Positions 1 to 5,167 of a stretch of DNA of 13,682 nucleotides are shown here, one piece after another. The notes under the pieces are model-generated. The model was not told the origin of the DNA and did no database searches. It saw only the letters and a program-made list of their open reading frames with translations. A program made the translations under genes and the position numbers. Each line of letters opens with the position of its first letter. The stretch's first letter is position 1. The DNA comes from Candidatus Collierbacteria bacterium GW2011_GWB1_44_6 (GTDB lineage Bacteria; Patescibacteriota; Microgenomatia; UBA1400; MFAQ01), in assembly GCA_000998025.1 (NCBI GenBank), contig LCJG01000018.1:1-13682 (forward strand), read 5' to 3'.

Positions 1-185
1 CGAAGTTTAATAACAATTTTATTCACCGGTTTAGCTTCTTGGATCTGAAAATCTTCGATGAAAGCTTCTTTTTTGAGAATTATTGTTATTTGCTCCCTGG
101 CGTTAGAAAAATCGACCGTTACAGTGTCTTTTTTTGCTAGGTATCCGTTTCTGATGATGGTGAGAAAATCTGCAATTGTATCCAT
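1..185 (-). CDS. rpsH: 30S ribosomal protein S8, N-terminal part (cut by window edge)
   Basis: S8 is a primary 16S rRNA-binding protein of the small-subunit platform. The minus strand from the ATG at 183-185 reads about 61 residues without a stop and runs off the window. It begins MDTIADFLTIIRNGYLAKKD, which matches the S8 N-terminus (family pattern D.IADML.RIRN..LA), and continues through an ILKKEAFIEDF stretch matching the family's ILK.EGFI.DY. The start lies 2 nt after the S14 stop, the usual S14-S8 pairing. The pair points away from rplF, although in the canonical operon S8 lies just upstream of L6 on the same strand. The missing C-terminal end of an S8 is found on the + strand at 320-388, so this gene is involved in a rearrangement. 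Identity is confident; whether the arrangement is real is not. Confidence 0.88.
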   Translation of the reverse strand, partial: MDTIADFLTIIRNGYLAKKDTVTVDFSNAREQITIILKKEAFIEDFQIQEAKPVNKIVIKL

Positions 186-187
186 AT

Positions 188-394
188 TTATTTTGACATT
201 TTAAAAACACCTGGTAGTTCACCTTTGTGAGCCATCTCCCTAAAGCACAGACGGCAGAGTCCAAAAATCCGGATCACACCTCGTGGCCTGCCACAAAGCT
301 GGCAACGACGGTGATCGCGGGTACTGTGACCGGCAAACAAGCCCGCCACAAACACTTGGGAGGAGAAGTTATTTGTCAAATTTGGTAAACACAT
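188..394 (-). CDS. rpsN: 30S ribosomal protein S14 type Z, with a probably artefactual 5' end
   Basis: S14 belongs to the head of the 30S subunit. The zinc-ribbon (type Z) form is recognised by two CxxC pairs, C31/C34 and C47/C50 of the open frame, in RRCQLCGRPRG and FGLCRLCFREMA, followed by the family tail GELPGV. From S24-T25 (320-325) onward the protein aligns with the family. The roughly 23 residues before that do not resemble S14, whose N-terminus is basic, and they are exactly antisense to the S8 C-terminal coding sequence at 320-388. The apparent ATG at 394 is the other half of the CATATG that starts rplF. The trustworthy part is therefore about 188-325, and the true S14 N-terminus is missing here. 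S8 follows 2 nt downstream. Confidence 0.82.
   Translation of the reverse strand: MCLPNLTNNFSSQVFVAGLFAGHSTRDHRRCQLCGRPRGVIRIFGLCRLCFREMAHKGELPGVFKMSK
320..388 (+). pseudogene. rpsH: C-terminal fragment of ribosomal protein S8 next to rplF
   Basis: In the + frame 320-388 the sequence reads GTVTGKQARHKHLGGEVICQ followed by I-W and TAA. This aligns without gaps over 22 residues to the S8 C-terminus (family pattern G.MT...AR...LGGE.ICYV). The stop ends 6 nt before the rplF ATG, which is the canonical S8-L6 junction. Upstream of 320 the frame loses S8 similarity, because the DNA there is S14 in the opposite orientation. It is therefore a fragment in this sequence: either the true 3' end of the organism's S8 gene cut by an inversion or chimera, or a remnant. 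No start is visible. Confidence 0.8.
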
Positions 395-943
395 ATGAGT
401 CGCATTGGACGCAAACCACTATTTCTGCCTGAAACCGTTACTCTAGACCAAACGGCAGATTTGTTAAAATTCACCGGGCCAAAAGGTACCCTGACCTCCG
501 TCGTTCCCAAGGGTATCAAGGTCGAGGTCGAGAAGAACGTTCTAAACTTTACCAGGGTGAACGATCTTCCTGCGACTAGAGCTCTCCATGGCTTAGCTCG
601 CCGTCTGGCTCAAAATGCCGTCACCGGGGTTACTGAAGGTTTCGTCAAAGATCTTCAGCTCGTGGGGACCGGTTACCGTGTTGCCACTCACGCTGAAGGA
701 CTTTCGCTTTCAGTTGGCTATTCTCACCCTGTTATATTCAAAAAGGTTGATGGAGTTACTATCACTATCGAAGGCCAGGACAAAATCAAAGTTTCCGGTA
801 TTGACAAACAACTTGTTGGTCAAGTAGCCGCCAATATACGGGAAGTCAGAAAACCAGAGCCTTACAAGGGCAAAGGCATTCGCTACTCCGATGAAGTGAT
901 CCTCAAGAAACAGGGCAAGACCGCTACCAAAACTGCTGCCTAA
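395..943 (+). CDS. rplF: 50S ribosomal protein L6
   Basis: L6 (uL6) binds 23S rRNA near the factor-binding site of the large subunit. The 182-residue product opens MSRIGRKPLFLP and has the two duplicated L6 domains (roughly 1-82 and 83-175). The C-terminal signature KPEPYKGKGIRYSDEVI lies at about residues 150-167. The length is near the family norm of about 180, with a short basic, alanine-rich tail. No Shine-Dalgarno lies at normal spacing; a GGGAGGAG at about 358-365 is 30 nt away and belongs to the preceding S8 coding sequence. It starts 6 nt after the S8 stop, as in the canonical spc operon, and leads into rplR 10 nt downstream. Confidence 0.97.
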   Translation: MSRIGRKPLFLPETVTLDQTADLLKFTGPKGTLTSVVPKGIKVEVEKNVLNFTRVNDLPATRALHGLARRLAQNAVTGVTEGFVKDLQLVGTGYRVATHAEGLSLSVGYSHPVIFKKVDGVTITIEGQDKIKVSGIDKQLVGQVAANIREVRKPEPYKGKGIRYSDEVILKKQGKTATKTAA

Positions 944-953
944 ACAAAACAAC

Positions 954-1295
954 ATGAAAAACTTAAACGATAAACAAAAAAGAACCAGCCGCATTCGTAC
1001 CAAGCTCTTGGCCCGCTCCGATCGACCACGTTTGACCGTCAATCGCTCCAATAAACATATCTTTGCTCAGATCATCGACCAAAGTGGTAAGGTTCTCGTT
1101 GCCTTCGGCTCCGAAGCTCTTAAGGGTTTCAAGGGTAACAAAACGGAATCCGCTGCCGAAGTGGGTAAAAAATTAGGTGAGATGGCCAAAGAAAAGAAAG
1201 TCATCACTTTAGTCTTCGATCGCGGTTCTTATCGCTTCCATGGTAGAGTCAAAGCATTAGCCGAAGCCGTTCGGTCTACAGGAATAAAGTTTTAA
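954..1295 (+). CDS. rplR: 50S ribosomal protein L18
   Basis: L18 (uL18) binds 5S rRNA in the central protuberance. The 113-residue product has a basic N-terminus, the RPRLTVNRSNKHIFAQIID core at about residues 24-42, and the C-terminal FDRGSYRFHGRVKALAEAVR signature before STGIKF. Length is normal for the family. The start lies 10 nt after the rplF stop in an A-rich leader (AAACAAAACAAC) without a Shine-Dalgarno. It is co-directional with rplF and rpsE; an 89-nt spacer with a palindromic repeat follows. Confidence 0.97.
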   Translation: MKNLNDKQKRTSRIRTKLLARSDRPRLTVNRSNKHIFAQIIDQSGKVLVAFGSEALKGFKGNKTESAAEVGKKLGEMAKEKKVITLVFDRGSYRFHGRVKALAEAVRSTGIKF

Positions 1296-1296
1296 A

Positions 1297-1325
1297 CGTC
1301 ATTCCGAGCGGAGTCGAGGAATCTC
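1297..1325 (+). repeat. Intergenic imperfect palindrome, GTCATTCC...GGAATCTC type
   Basis: The spacer after rplR holds CGTCATTCCGAGCGGAGTCG followed by AGGAATCTC. ATTCC and GGAAT are inverted arms around a GC-rich centre. The same frame (GTCATT-CC or -GC, palindromic centre, then GGAATC or GGCAATCC) recurs at 6453-6489 and 13514-13539, so it looks like a dispersed intergenic element rather than part of the operon. There is no T-run after it, so it is not a typical terminator. Confidence 0.7.
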
Positions 1326-1384
1326 ACTCCATCAAAGATAAATAAAAATACAAAATCAAAATTTAAAACATAAAATAAATCAAA

Positions 1385-1903
1385 ATGGCATACTCAGGCA
1401 ACACAAATTCAAACAGAGGTGGCGGACGCCCAGCGCCGGATGGCTTTGAGCAAGTTCTGCAGATCCGTCGTGTTAGCAAAAAGACCCAGGGAGGCACCAA
1501 CGTTTCTTTTTCCGCCCTAGTGGTTACCGGAGATAAAAAAGGTAAAGTCGGTTTGGGCTTAGCCAAAGCTCCAAACGTGGCCGACGCTATCAAAAAAGCC
1601 ATTCGCTTAAGCAATCGTGATCTGGTCCAGGTTCCTTTGGTGGAAGGCACTATTCCTTACGAATCCACTTCCAAATATGGCGCCGCCAAGGTTCTCTTCC
1701 GCCCGGCTCCTAAGGGTACAGGTATTATTGCCGGTTCTGCTGTCCGTGCCGTGGTCGAAGCCGCCGGTATTACCGACATTGTCTGCAAGGTTCTAGGTAC
1801 CAACAACAAGACGAGCAACGCCAGAGCCACCTTCAAAGCCCTCAAACAAATCGAAATTCTCGGCAAAAAATATCAATTGCTCAAGGCTCTCCGCGCTAAA
1901 TAA
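1385..1903 (+). CDS. rpsE: 30S ribosomal protein S5
   Basis: S5 (uS5) sits at the mRNA entry tunnel and helps decoding fidelity. The 172-residue product has a glycine-rich head, then the S5 double-stranded-RNA-binding-like core (FEQVLQIRRVSKKTQGGTN, about residues 20-38), GDKKGKVGLGLAKAPNVADA (about 50-69) and the C-terminal domain with APKGTGIIAGSAVRAVVEAAG (about 109-129). Length is normal. The ATG lies in a very A-rich leader (AAATAAATCAAA) with no Shine-Dalgarno. It is followed after 1 nt by rplO, leaving no space for rpmD (L30). Confidence 0.97.
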   Translation: MAYSGNTNSNRGGGRPAPDGFEQVLQIRRVSKKTQGGTNVSFSALVVTGDKKGKVGLGLAKAPNVADAIKKAIRLSNRDLVQVPLVEGTIPYESTSKYGAAKVLFRPAPKGTGIIAGSAVRAVVEAAGITDIVCKVLGTNNKTSNARATFKALKQIEILGKKYQLLKALRAK

Positions 1904-1904
1904 T

Positions 1905-2357
1905 ATGAACACCATCCTCACCAACCTCCCCAAATCAACAAAGACCCCCAAAAAGCGTCTCGGCCGTGGCTTCGGTTCTGGAGTCGGTGGTCACACCGTT
2001 GGTCGTGGTCAAAAAGGCCAGAAGACCCGTGGTATTATGCCACTCTGGTTCGAAGGTGGTCAGCTCCCCCTTGTCCGACGTACTCCATTCATCAAAGGTA
2101 AGCATCGCTTCCAGGTCATCAACCTTCAGCCAATCACGGTCAATTTTGATCGTTTGGACAAATTTGAAGCTAATTCAGTCATCGACCCCTTATTCCTGGC
2201 AACAGCTCTCAAGATAAGCGAAAAAGAGGCCAAGCGGGGCTTCAAGGTCATTGCCACCGGTAAGCTCACCAAAGCCCTCCAGATAGCCGTCCCGGCCTCA
2301 GCCGGTGCTATCAAGGCTATCGAAGCCGCCGGCGGTAAATTCCTCCTCTCCAAATAA
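1905..2357 (+). CDS. rplO: 50S ribosomal protein L15
   Basis: L15 (uL15) is a late-assembling large-subunit protein whose glycine/arginine-rich N-terminal tail threads into 23S rRNA. Visible hallmarks are KKRLGRGFGSGVGGHTVGRG at about residues 17-36 and FEGGQLPLVRRTPFIKG at about 49-65. The product is 150 residues, the usual length. The ATG is 1 nt after the rpsE TAA with no Shine-Dalgarno, so translation is probably coupled. No terminator separates it from the following promoter and 78-aa gene, so the ribosomal transcript may read through until the hairpin at 2695-2721. Confidence 0.97.
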   Translation: MNTILTNLPKSTKTPKKRLGRGFGSGVGGHTVGRGQKGQKTRGIMPLWFEGGQLPLVRRTPFIKGKHRFQVINLQPITVNFDRLDKFEANSVIDPLFLATALKISEKEAKRGFKVIATGKLTKALQIAVPASAGAIKAIEAAGGKFLLSK

Positions 2358-2389
2358 CTTCTCTTATATCCCATAGATAGAAAAAGGCA

Positions 2390-2404
2390 TTTTTGTGCTA
2401 CAAT
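2390..2404 (+). promoter_or_regulatory. Extended -10 promoter for the 78-aa gene
   Basis: TTTTTGTGCTACAAT contains TGC-TACAAT, an extended -10 (TGn plus TAnAAT). No convincing -35 lies 17 nt upstream. The same 15-mer with one change occurs at 13023-13037 before another orphan gene. The leader to the ATG at 2442 is short and carries AAAGGAG at 2430-2436. Confidence 0.6.
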
Positions 2405-2441
2405 CTGTCTAAATATTCTCGCACTTTTCAAAGGAGTTTAC

Positions 2442-2678
2442 ATGCCTACCTGGATGATTATTGTCCTATCAATCGGCTTTTTGACGATAATTGTGTCTTT
2501 GTATGTCAGAAAATTGAGATACATCCTTGTCTGGAACAAATACCAAAAGAAACCGGCTAGGCTATACGGCGACCATTGGTATGGTCGTGGAAAATATATC
2601 ATTTTGGTTTGCAAGGATCCCAACATTTGGCTTGAGAAGCTGGGAAAAGAAAAAGCCGTCATATATCATTTCAACTAA
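2442..2678 (+). CDS. Small single-pass membrane protein, unknown function
   Basis: I do not recognise this 78-residue protein. Residues about 4-23 (WMIIVLSIGFLTIIVSLYV) form one transmembrane segment. They are followed by a basic, aromatic-rich cytosolic-like tail (RKLRYILVWNKYQKK, then GDHWYGRGKYIILV). The positive charge right after the helix predicts N-out/C-in topology. The start is well supported: AAAGGAG ends 5 nt before the ATG and an extended -10 lies upstream. A strong terminator follows the stop, so it reads as a one-gene unit inserted between rplO and secY. Function cannot be inferred. Confidence 0.75.
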   Translation: MPTWMIIVLSIGFLTIIVSLYVRKLRYILVWNKYQKKPARLYGDHWYGRGKYIILVCKDPNIWLEKLGKEKAVIYHFN

Positions 2679-2694
2679 CTGTCTCCCCGTTTGG

Positions 2695-2721
2695 ACCGCC
2701 CCGCACCGGGGTGGTTTTTTT
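2695..2721 (+). terminator. Rho-independent terminator after the 78-aa gene
   Basis: ACCGCCCC (2695-2702) pairs with GGGGTGGT (2708-2715) with one G-U pair and the loop GCACC, followed by a T-run to 2721. It is nearly identical in stem and loop to the terminator at 3743-3767. Confidence 0.88.
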
Positions 2722-2755
2722 ATTGTGAGGTACTGCCCAGCAAGCTGTCATCCTC

Positions 2756-2784
2756 TTGATTCTTATCCTATATTATGATATAAT
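2756..2784 (+). promoter_or_regulatory. Sigma-70-type promoter for the 55-aa gene
   Basis: TTGATT (2756-2761), a 17-nt spacer and TATAAT (2779-2784) preceded by TGA form a near-consensus promoter with an extended -10. The predicted leader is about 35-42 nt and ends with GGAGG (2813-2817) 9 nt before the ATG at 2827. Confidence 0.82.
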
Positions 2785-2826
2785 TCTCAAACCTAAACTT
2801 CTTTGAAATTATGGAGGTAAGTAAGA

Positions 2827-2994
2827 ATGCACTGGGTTTTTAGAATTTCCTTCGCCTTACTTTTCGCTTTTTTTGGCGCTCTCCTGGGACCGCTCCTTGG
2901 CTGGAGTTGGCTCCTCACTGCCGGAATCGTCTTCTGCCTTTCCTTGATTATCATGGTATGGCTGGGAGACAACTATCATCTTCCCAAATTTTGA
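2827..2994 (+). CDS. Small two-helix membrane protein, unknown function
   Basis: This 55-residue frame starts MHWVFRISFALLFAFFGALL and ends with NYHLPKF. Two hydrophobic segments (about 5-24 and 28-47) separated by a GPLLGWSW turn suggest a hairpin membrane protein. Support for it being a real gene is strong for its size: a near-consensus promoter (2756-2784), GGAGG at 2813-2817, and a hairpin terminator starting 10 nt after the stop. It is a one-gene unit between rplO and secY. I do not recognise a family. Confidence 0.72.
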   Translation: MHWVFRISFALLFAFFGALLGPLLGWSWLLTAGIVFCLSLIIMVWLGDNYHLPKF

Positions 2995-3003
2995 TCCAAT
3001 CAC

Positions 3004-3027
3004 CCCGTCTTTCTAAGGCGGGCTTTT
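3004..3027 (+). terminator. Terminator after the 55-aa gene, abutting the next promoter
   Basis: CCCGTC (3004-3009) pairs with GGCGGG (3017-3022), with one G-U pair and a 7-nt loop, followed by CTTTT. The T-run itself leads straight into TGTTATAAT, so terminator and next promoter are fused. Confidence 0.75.
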
Positions 3028-3035
3028 GTTATAAT
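3027..3035 (+). promoter_or_regulatory. Extended -10 promoter for the 222-aa gene
   Basis: TGTTATAAT is a perfect extended -10 (TGn-TATAAT). The place of a -35 is occupied by the preceding terminator hairpin. The stretch 3024-3050 is repeated at 3764-3790 with one mismatch. The leader is 31 nt from the -10 to the ATG. Confidence 0.75.
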
Positions 3036-3066
3036 ATCTCAGAACATTTCCATATTGGAGGAAATC

Positions 3067-3735
3067 ATGACCGATTCACGGATTGTTTTTATGGATGGAT
3101 CACCTGAGACCTTCTCGGCTGACTGTGTCGAATTTTTTCAGGAATTCTGGGAGGTCTTTCTTGACGCAGTCACGACAACAGAGAAACTCGAAATCGAACC
3201 TGCAATTATCCGCAACAATACTTTTTTCCTGATGAAGCCGGAAGGTGGATGCCTGATCATCAAGCCTCTTGAAAAAAAGATCTTCGAAGGCGACAGTGAA
3301 CTTCAAATAATTACCGGTGATTTTTCCCTATCCCATCCAAGGCTGAAAGCTACTCTCGAAAGCCTTGAGAGCAGGCTATATTCAGATATCACCATCGAAG
3401 TTGTGCAAACATCGCCCCTCTCCGAAAATATAGAAGGTCTACGAGATTCGGTATTATATTTTGCCGGGTTGATGATCAAATCGGCTTCAGACAAATTTGA
3501 ACCTGAATTCGGCACAATCCGAAGTGGCATTCTCTACATCACACAAGACAATGGTAAATATTTCGGCATTTATCCTGACGGAAAAAATGCCACCGAGAAA
3601 TATTTTTTTTGCGATCAAAACTTCATCCCGTCAACCGAACCCTTCTCGATCGATATTGTCGATCTTGAAGTTTTTCTGGACGAAATCCGCCGACAGCTGA
3701 TTGTTGCTGAGATCATCCAGCCTGAAGATTTTTAA
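3067..3735 (+). CDS. Hypothetical acidic 222-residue protein
   Basis: I do not recognise this family. The product begins MTDSRIVFMDGSPETFSADC and is acidic and soluble, with no signal peptide or transmembrane helix. Alternating beta-like stretches (NNTFFLMKPEGGCLIIKPLE; SGILYITQDNGKYFGIYPDG) and helices suggest an alpha/beta fold, possibly with two similar halves. The ATG at 3067 is chosen because GGAGG (3057-3061) lies 5 nt before it; an upstream in-frame TTG at 3055 would overlap that site. It has its own extended -10 promoter and a perfect 9-bp terminator, so it is a stand-alone unit between rplO and secY. Confidence 0.78.
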   Translation: MTDSRIVFMDGSPETFSADCVEFFQEFWEVFLDAVTTTEKLEIEPAIIRNNTFFLMKPEGGCLIIKPLEKKIFEGDSELQIITGDFSLSHPRLKATLESLESRLYSDITIEVVQTSPLSENIEGLRDSVLYFAGLMIKSASDKFEPEFGTIRSGILYITQDNGKYFGIYPDGKNATEKYFFCDQNFIPSTEPFSIDIVDLEVFLDEIRRQLIVAEIIQPEDF

Positions 3736-3742
3736 ACGAAAT

Positions 3743-3767
3743 AACCACCCCACACCGGGGTGGTTTT
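3743..3767 (+). terminator. Terminator after the 222-aa gene
   Basis: AACCACCCC (3743-3751) and GGGGTGGTT (3757-3765) form a perfect 9-bp stem with loop ACACC, followed by a TTTT run that overlaps the next extended -10. Stem and loop closely match the hairpin at 2695-2721. Confidence 0.88.
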
Positions 3768-3775
3768 GTTATAAT
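3767..3775 (+). promoter_or_regulatory. Extended -10 promoter for the 163-aa gene
   Basis: TGTTATAAT again, directly on the terminator T-run. The surrounding 27 nt (3764-3790) repeat 3024-3050 with a single mismatch. The leader is 34 nt and has GGAG at 3801-3804, 5 nt before the ATG. Confidence 0.75.
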
Positions 3776-3809
3776 ATCCCAGAACATTTCAAATTAGATC
3801 GGAGAAAAC

Positions 3810-4301
3810 ATGGAAGAAGATTCCATACTTCATCACGTTAACATTCAATTTTTCTTTTTTTCCGCAGTTGCTATTCAAGATCTAAAGATGATTGCTTTTT
3901 GCCGCACGCCGTACCCCAAGCACCCCCGCGGCTGTCCGAACTGGAACTACAAAGAAGGTTGCCCGCCACAAACCAAGCCCTTCCTGAATCTATACTTGCC
4001 TGGTGTGAGAGTTGTGATTGCCCAAATGGACTTTGGCCGCTATCTCACTTTAAAAAAGCAAAGACACCCTGATTGGACAGAGCGGGCACTCCGGAACCCT
4101 CTTCATTGGCAGGGTCATTTGCGAGCAAAATTAAATATGTATGTTTCTAGTCTCGAAATTCCTCCAGGCTTTGAAATCGTTGACAACCCTGAGGCTATGG
4201 GTATCAATATTTTTGAAACTTGCCACCGTGCTGATTTCGATCTGGAACGAAATCCAACGCTATTTGTCTGCAAGATCAAATTTTTATCTAAACCCAGATA
4301 A
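3810..4301 (+). CDS. Cysteine-containing putative metal-binding protein
   Basis: The 163-residue product has a compact Cys/Pro motif at residues 31-53, CRTPYPKHPRGCPNWNYKEG followed by CPP, with C31, C42 and C51. This resembles the Cys/Pro pattern of predicted metal-binding proteins of the DUF2284 kind, but the match is only a recalled pattern. A second conserved-looking patch is HPDWTERALRNPLHWQGHLR (about 86-105), and two further cysteines are C138 and C154. A metal or iron-sulfur site is an inference. The start is supported by GGAG 5 nt upstream and by the extended -10 at 3767-3775; a terminator follows. It is unrelated to its ribosomal neighbours. Confidence 0.72.
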   Translation: MEEDSILHHVNIQFFFFSAVAIQDLKMIAFCRTPYPKHPRGCPNWNYKEGCPPQTKPFLNLYLPGVRVVIAQMDFGRYLTLKKQRHPDWTERALRNPLHWQGHLRAKLNMYVSSLEIPPGFEIVDNPEAMGINIFETCHRADFDLERNPTLFVCKIKFLSKPR

Positions 4302-4322
4302 GCAGGACTTCTCAATTAGTTC

Positions 4323-4348
4323 ACCACTCCTCACCGGGTGGTTTTTTT
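4323..4348 (+). terminator. Terminator after the 163-aa gene
   Basis: ACCACTC (4323-4329) pairs with GGGTGGT (4336-4342), with one T-G pair, followed by seven Ts. The loop ends in CACC as in the hairpins at 2695 and 3743. Confidence 0.85.
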
Positions 4349-4405
4349 ATGGCAATTTGCCGCCGTTCTCCCCGTCAGGTAGCAAAAACTGCTTTCATAA
4401 AGCCA

Positions 4406-4434
4406 TTGACCATTTCTCGTAATTTAGATATATT
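4406..4434 (+). promoter_or_regulatory. Consensus-like promoter driving a leaderless mRNA (237-aa gene, probably secY)
   Basis: TTGACC (4406-4411), exactly 17 nt, then TATATT (4429-4434). The ATG of the next gene starts only 6 nt after the -10, so a transcript starting at the usual distance would begin at or next to the A of the ATG. No Shine-Dalgarno is present. This promoter must also serve secY, adk and map unless a further one is hidden, since a terminator lies upstream. Confidence 0.75.
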
Positions 4435-4440
4435 GCATCT

Positions 4441-5154
4441 ATGGCATTAAGACCTTGGTCTGCGGAGGGCGCTTCTCCATATTCTTCAACTGGACCGGTG
4501 GAAGGAATCCCTCAAACAGAAGAATCTAAAGCTTTATTGAAAGAAGTTAGCGATCCCAAACAAAGATTGGATCCTGTGGCAGCTAAAGAAGCCCGAAAAG
4601 AATATCTCCGACGGTCAAGCACCCAAATTAATCAGTTGACTGCCGCCATGGATCCATGGAACAATAGTTCTGACAAGCCTGGCGAAGCAGGCACCGACGA
4701 AGAAGATATCTCAATAACAGAGGAAACAGGAAACGAGGTTCAAGAAGGATTCCAAATCCTACGTCCGGCCGACGAGGATCTGGTGAAAGAAATGCGTGAC
4801 AGAGAAATTGCCAAAGATCCAACTGTTGACCTGCGACACATGGATGAAGAAGTTGACCACTATGTCAGCGATCCTGGACCTCTTACCAAAGCCGTTCTTC
4901 CACCAGTTTCCCTACACGACATTTCAAGTCTCCCCAAAGAACGCCGTACCTTTATTGATGATGGACCACCCTATGTCAGAAAGCCCCAACCCGACACGAT
5001 TACTATGTCCTCAGAAGAAATTTTGGAGGAATCTAAAAAAAGAAAACTCTGGCAAGATCCTTTGGACAAAGAGTCTTTCGGGGAAGAACCCGGTTTCCTT
5101 AAAGATCTAGAAGCAGAAGAAAAACGCAAGCAAAGTAAACCGTGGCGATGGTAG
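4441..5154 (+). CDS. Hypothetical hydrophilic, probably disordered protein upstream of secY
   Basis: I do not recognise this 237-residue protein. It is rich in E, D, K, P and S, has no hydrophobic segment and no cysteine, and looks largely disordered with short helical stretches (for example the acidic-basic tail after about residue 195). It ends in the aromatic KPWRW. The start is the ATG 6 nt after a good -10, with no Shine-Dalgarno, implying leaderless translation. Its stop lies 13 nt before secY, so the two are probably co-transcribed; a role linked to the translocon is possible from position only. Unlike the neighbouring inserted genes it has neither its own terminator nor a GGAGG. Confidence 0.75.
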   Translation: MALRPWSAEGASPYSSTGPVEGIPQTEESKALLKEVSDPKQRLDPVAAKEARKEYLRRSSTQINQLTAAMDPWNNSSDKPGEAGTDEEDISITEETGNEVQEGFQILRPADEDLVKEMRDREIAKDPTVDLRHMDEEVDHYVSDPGPLTKAVLPPVSLHDISSLPKERRTFIDDGPPYVRKPQPDTITMSSEEILEESKKRKLWQDPLDKESFGEEPGFLKDLEAEEKRKQSKPWRW

Positions 5155-5167
5155 AATAGATCACGAT

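Noticed and set aside
388..397. Back-to-back divergent start codons in CATATG as a bidirectional regulatory site
   Set aside because: The minus-strand start belongs to a stretch antisense to the S8 C-terminus that has no S14 similarity, so the coincidence follows from the breakpoint at about 320-325.
710..1051. Long open frames opposite rplF/rplR, and similar ones opposite secY, rpoA and rpsI
   Set aside because: They are antisense to strongly identified genes, cross gene boundaries and show no promoter, ribosome site or recognisable motif.
3055..3066. TTG start for the 222-aa gene (and TTG at 8303 for the second TIR-like gene)
   Set aside because: Each lies on or before the GGAGG/GGGAG site that is correctly spaced to a downstream ATG.
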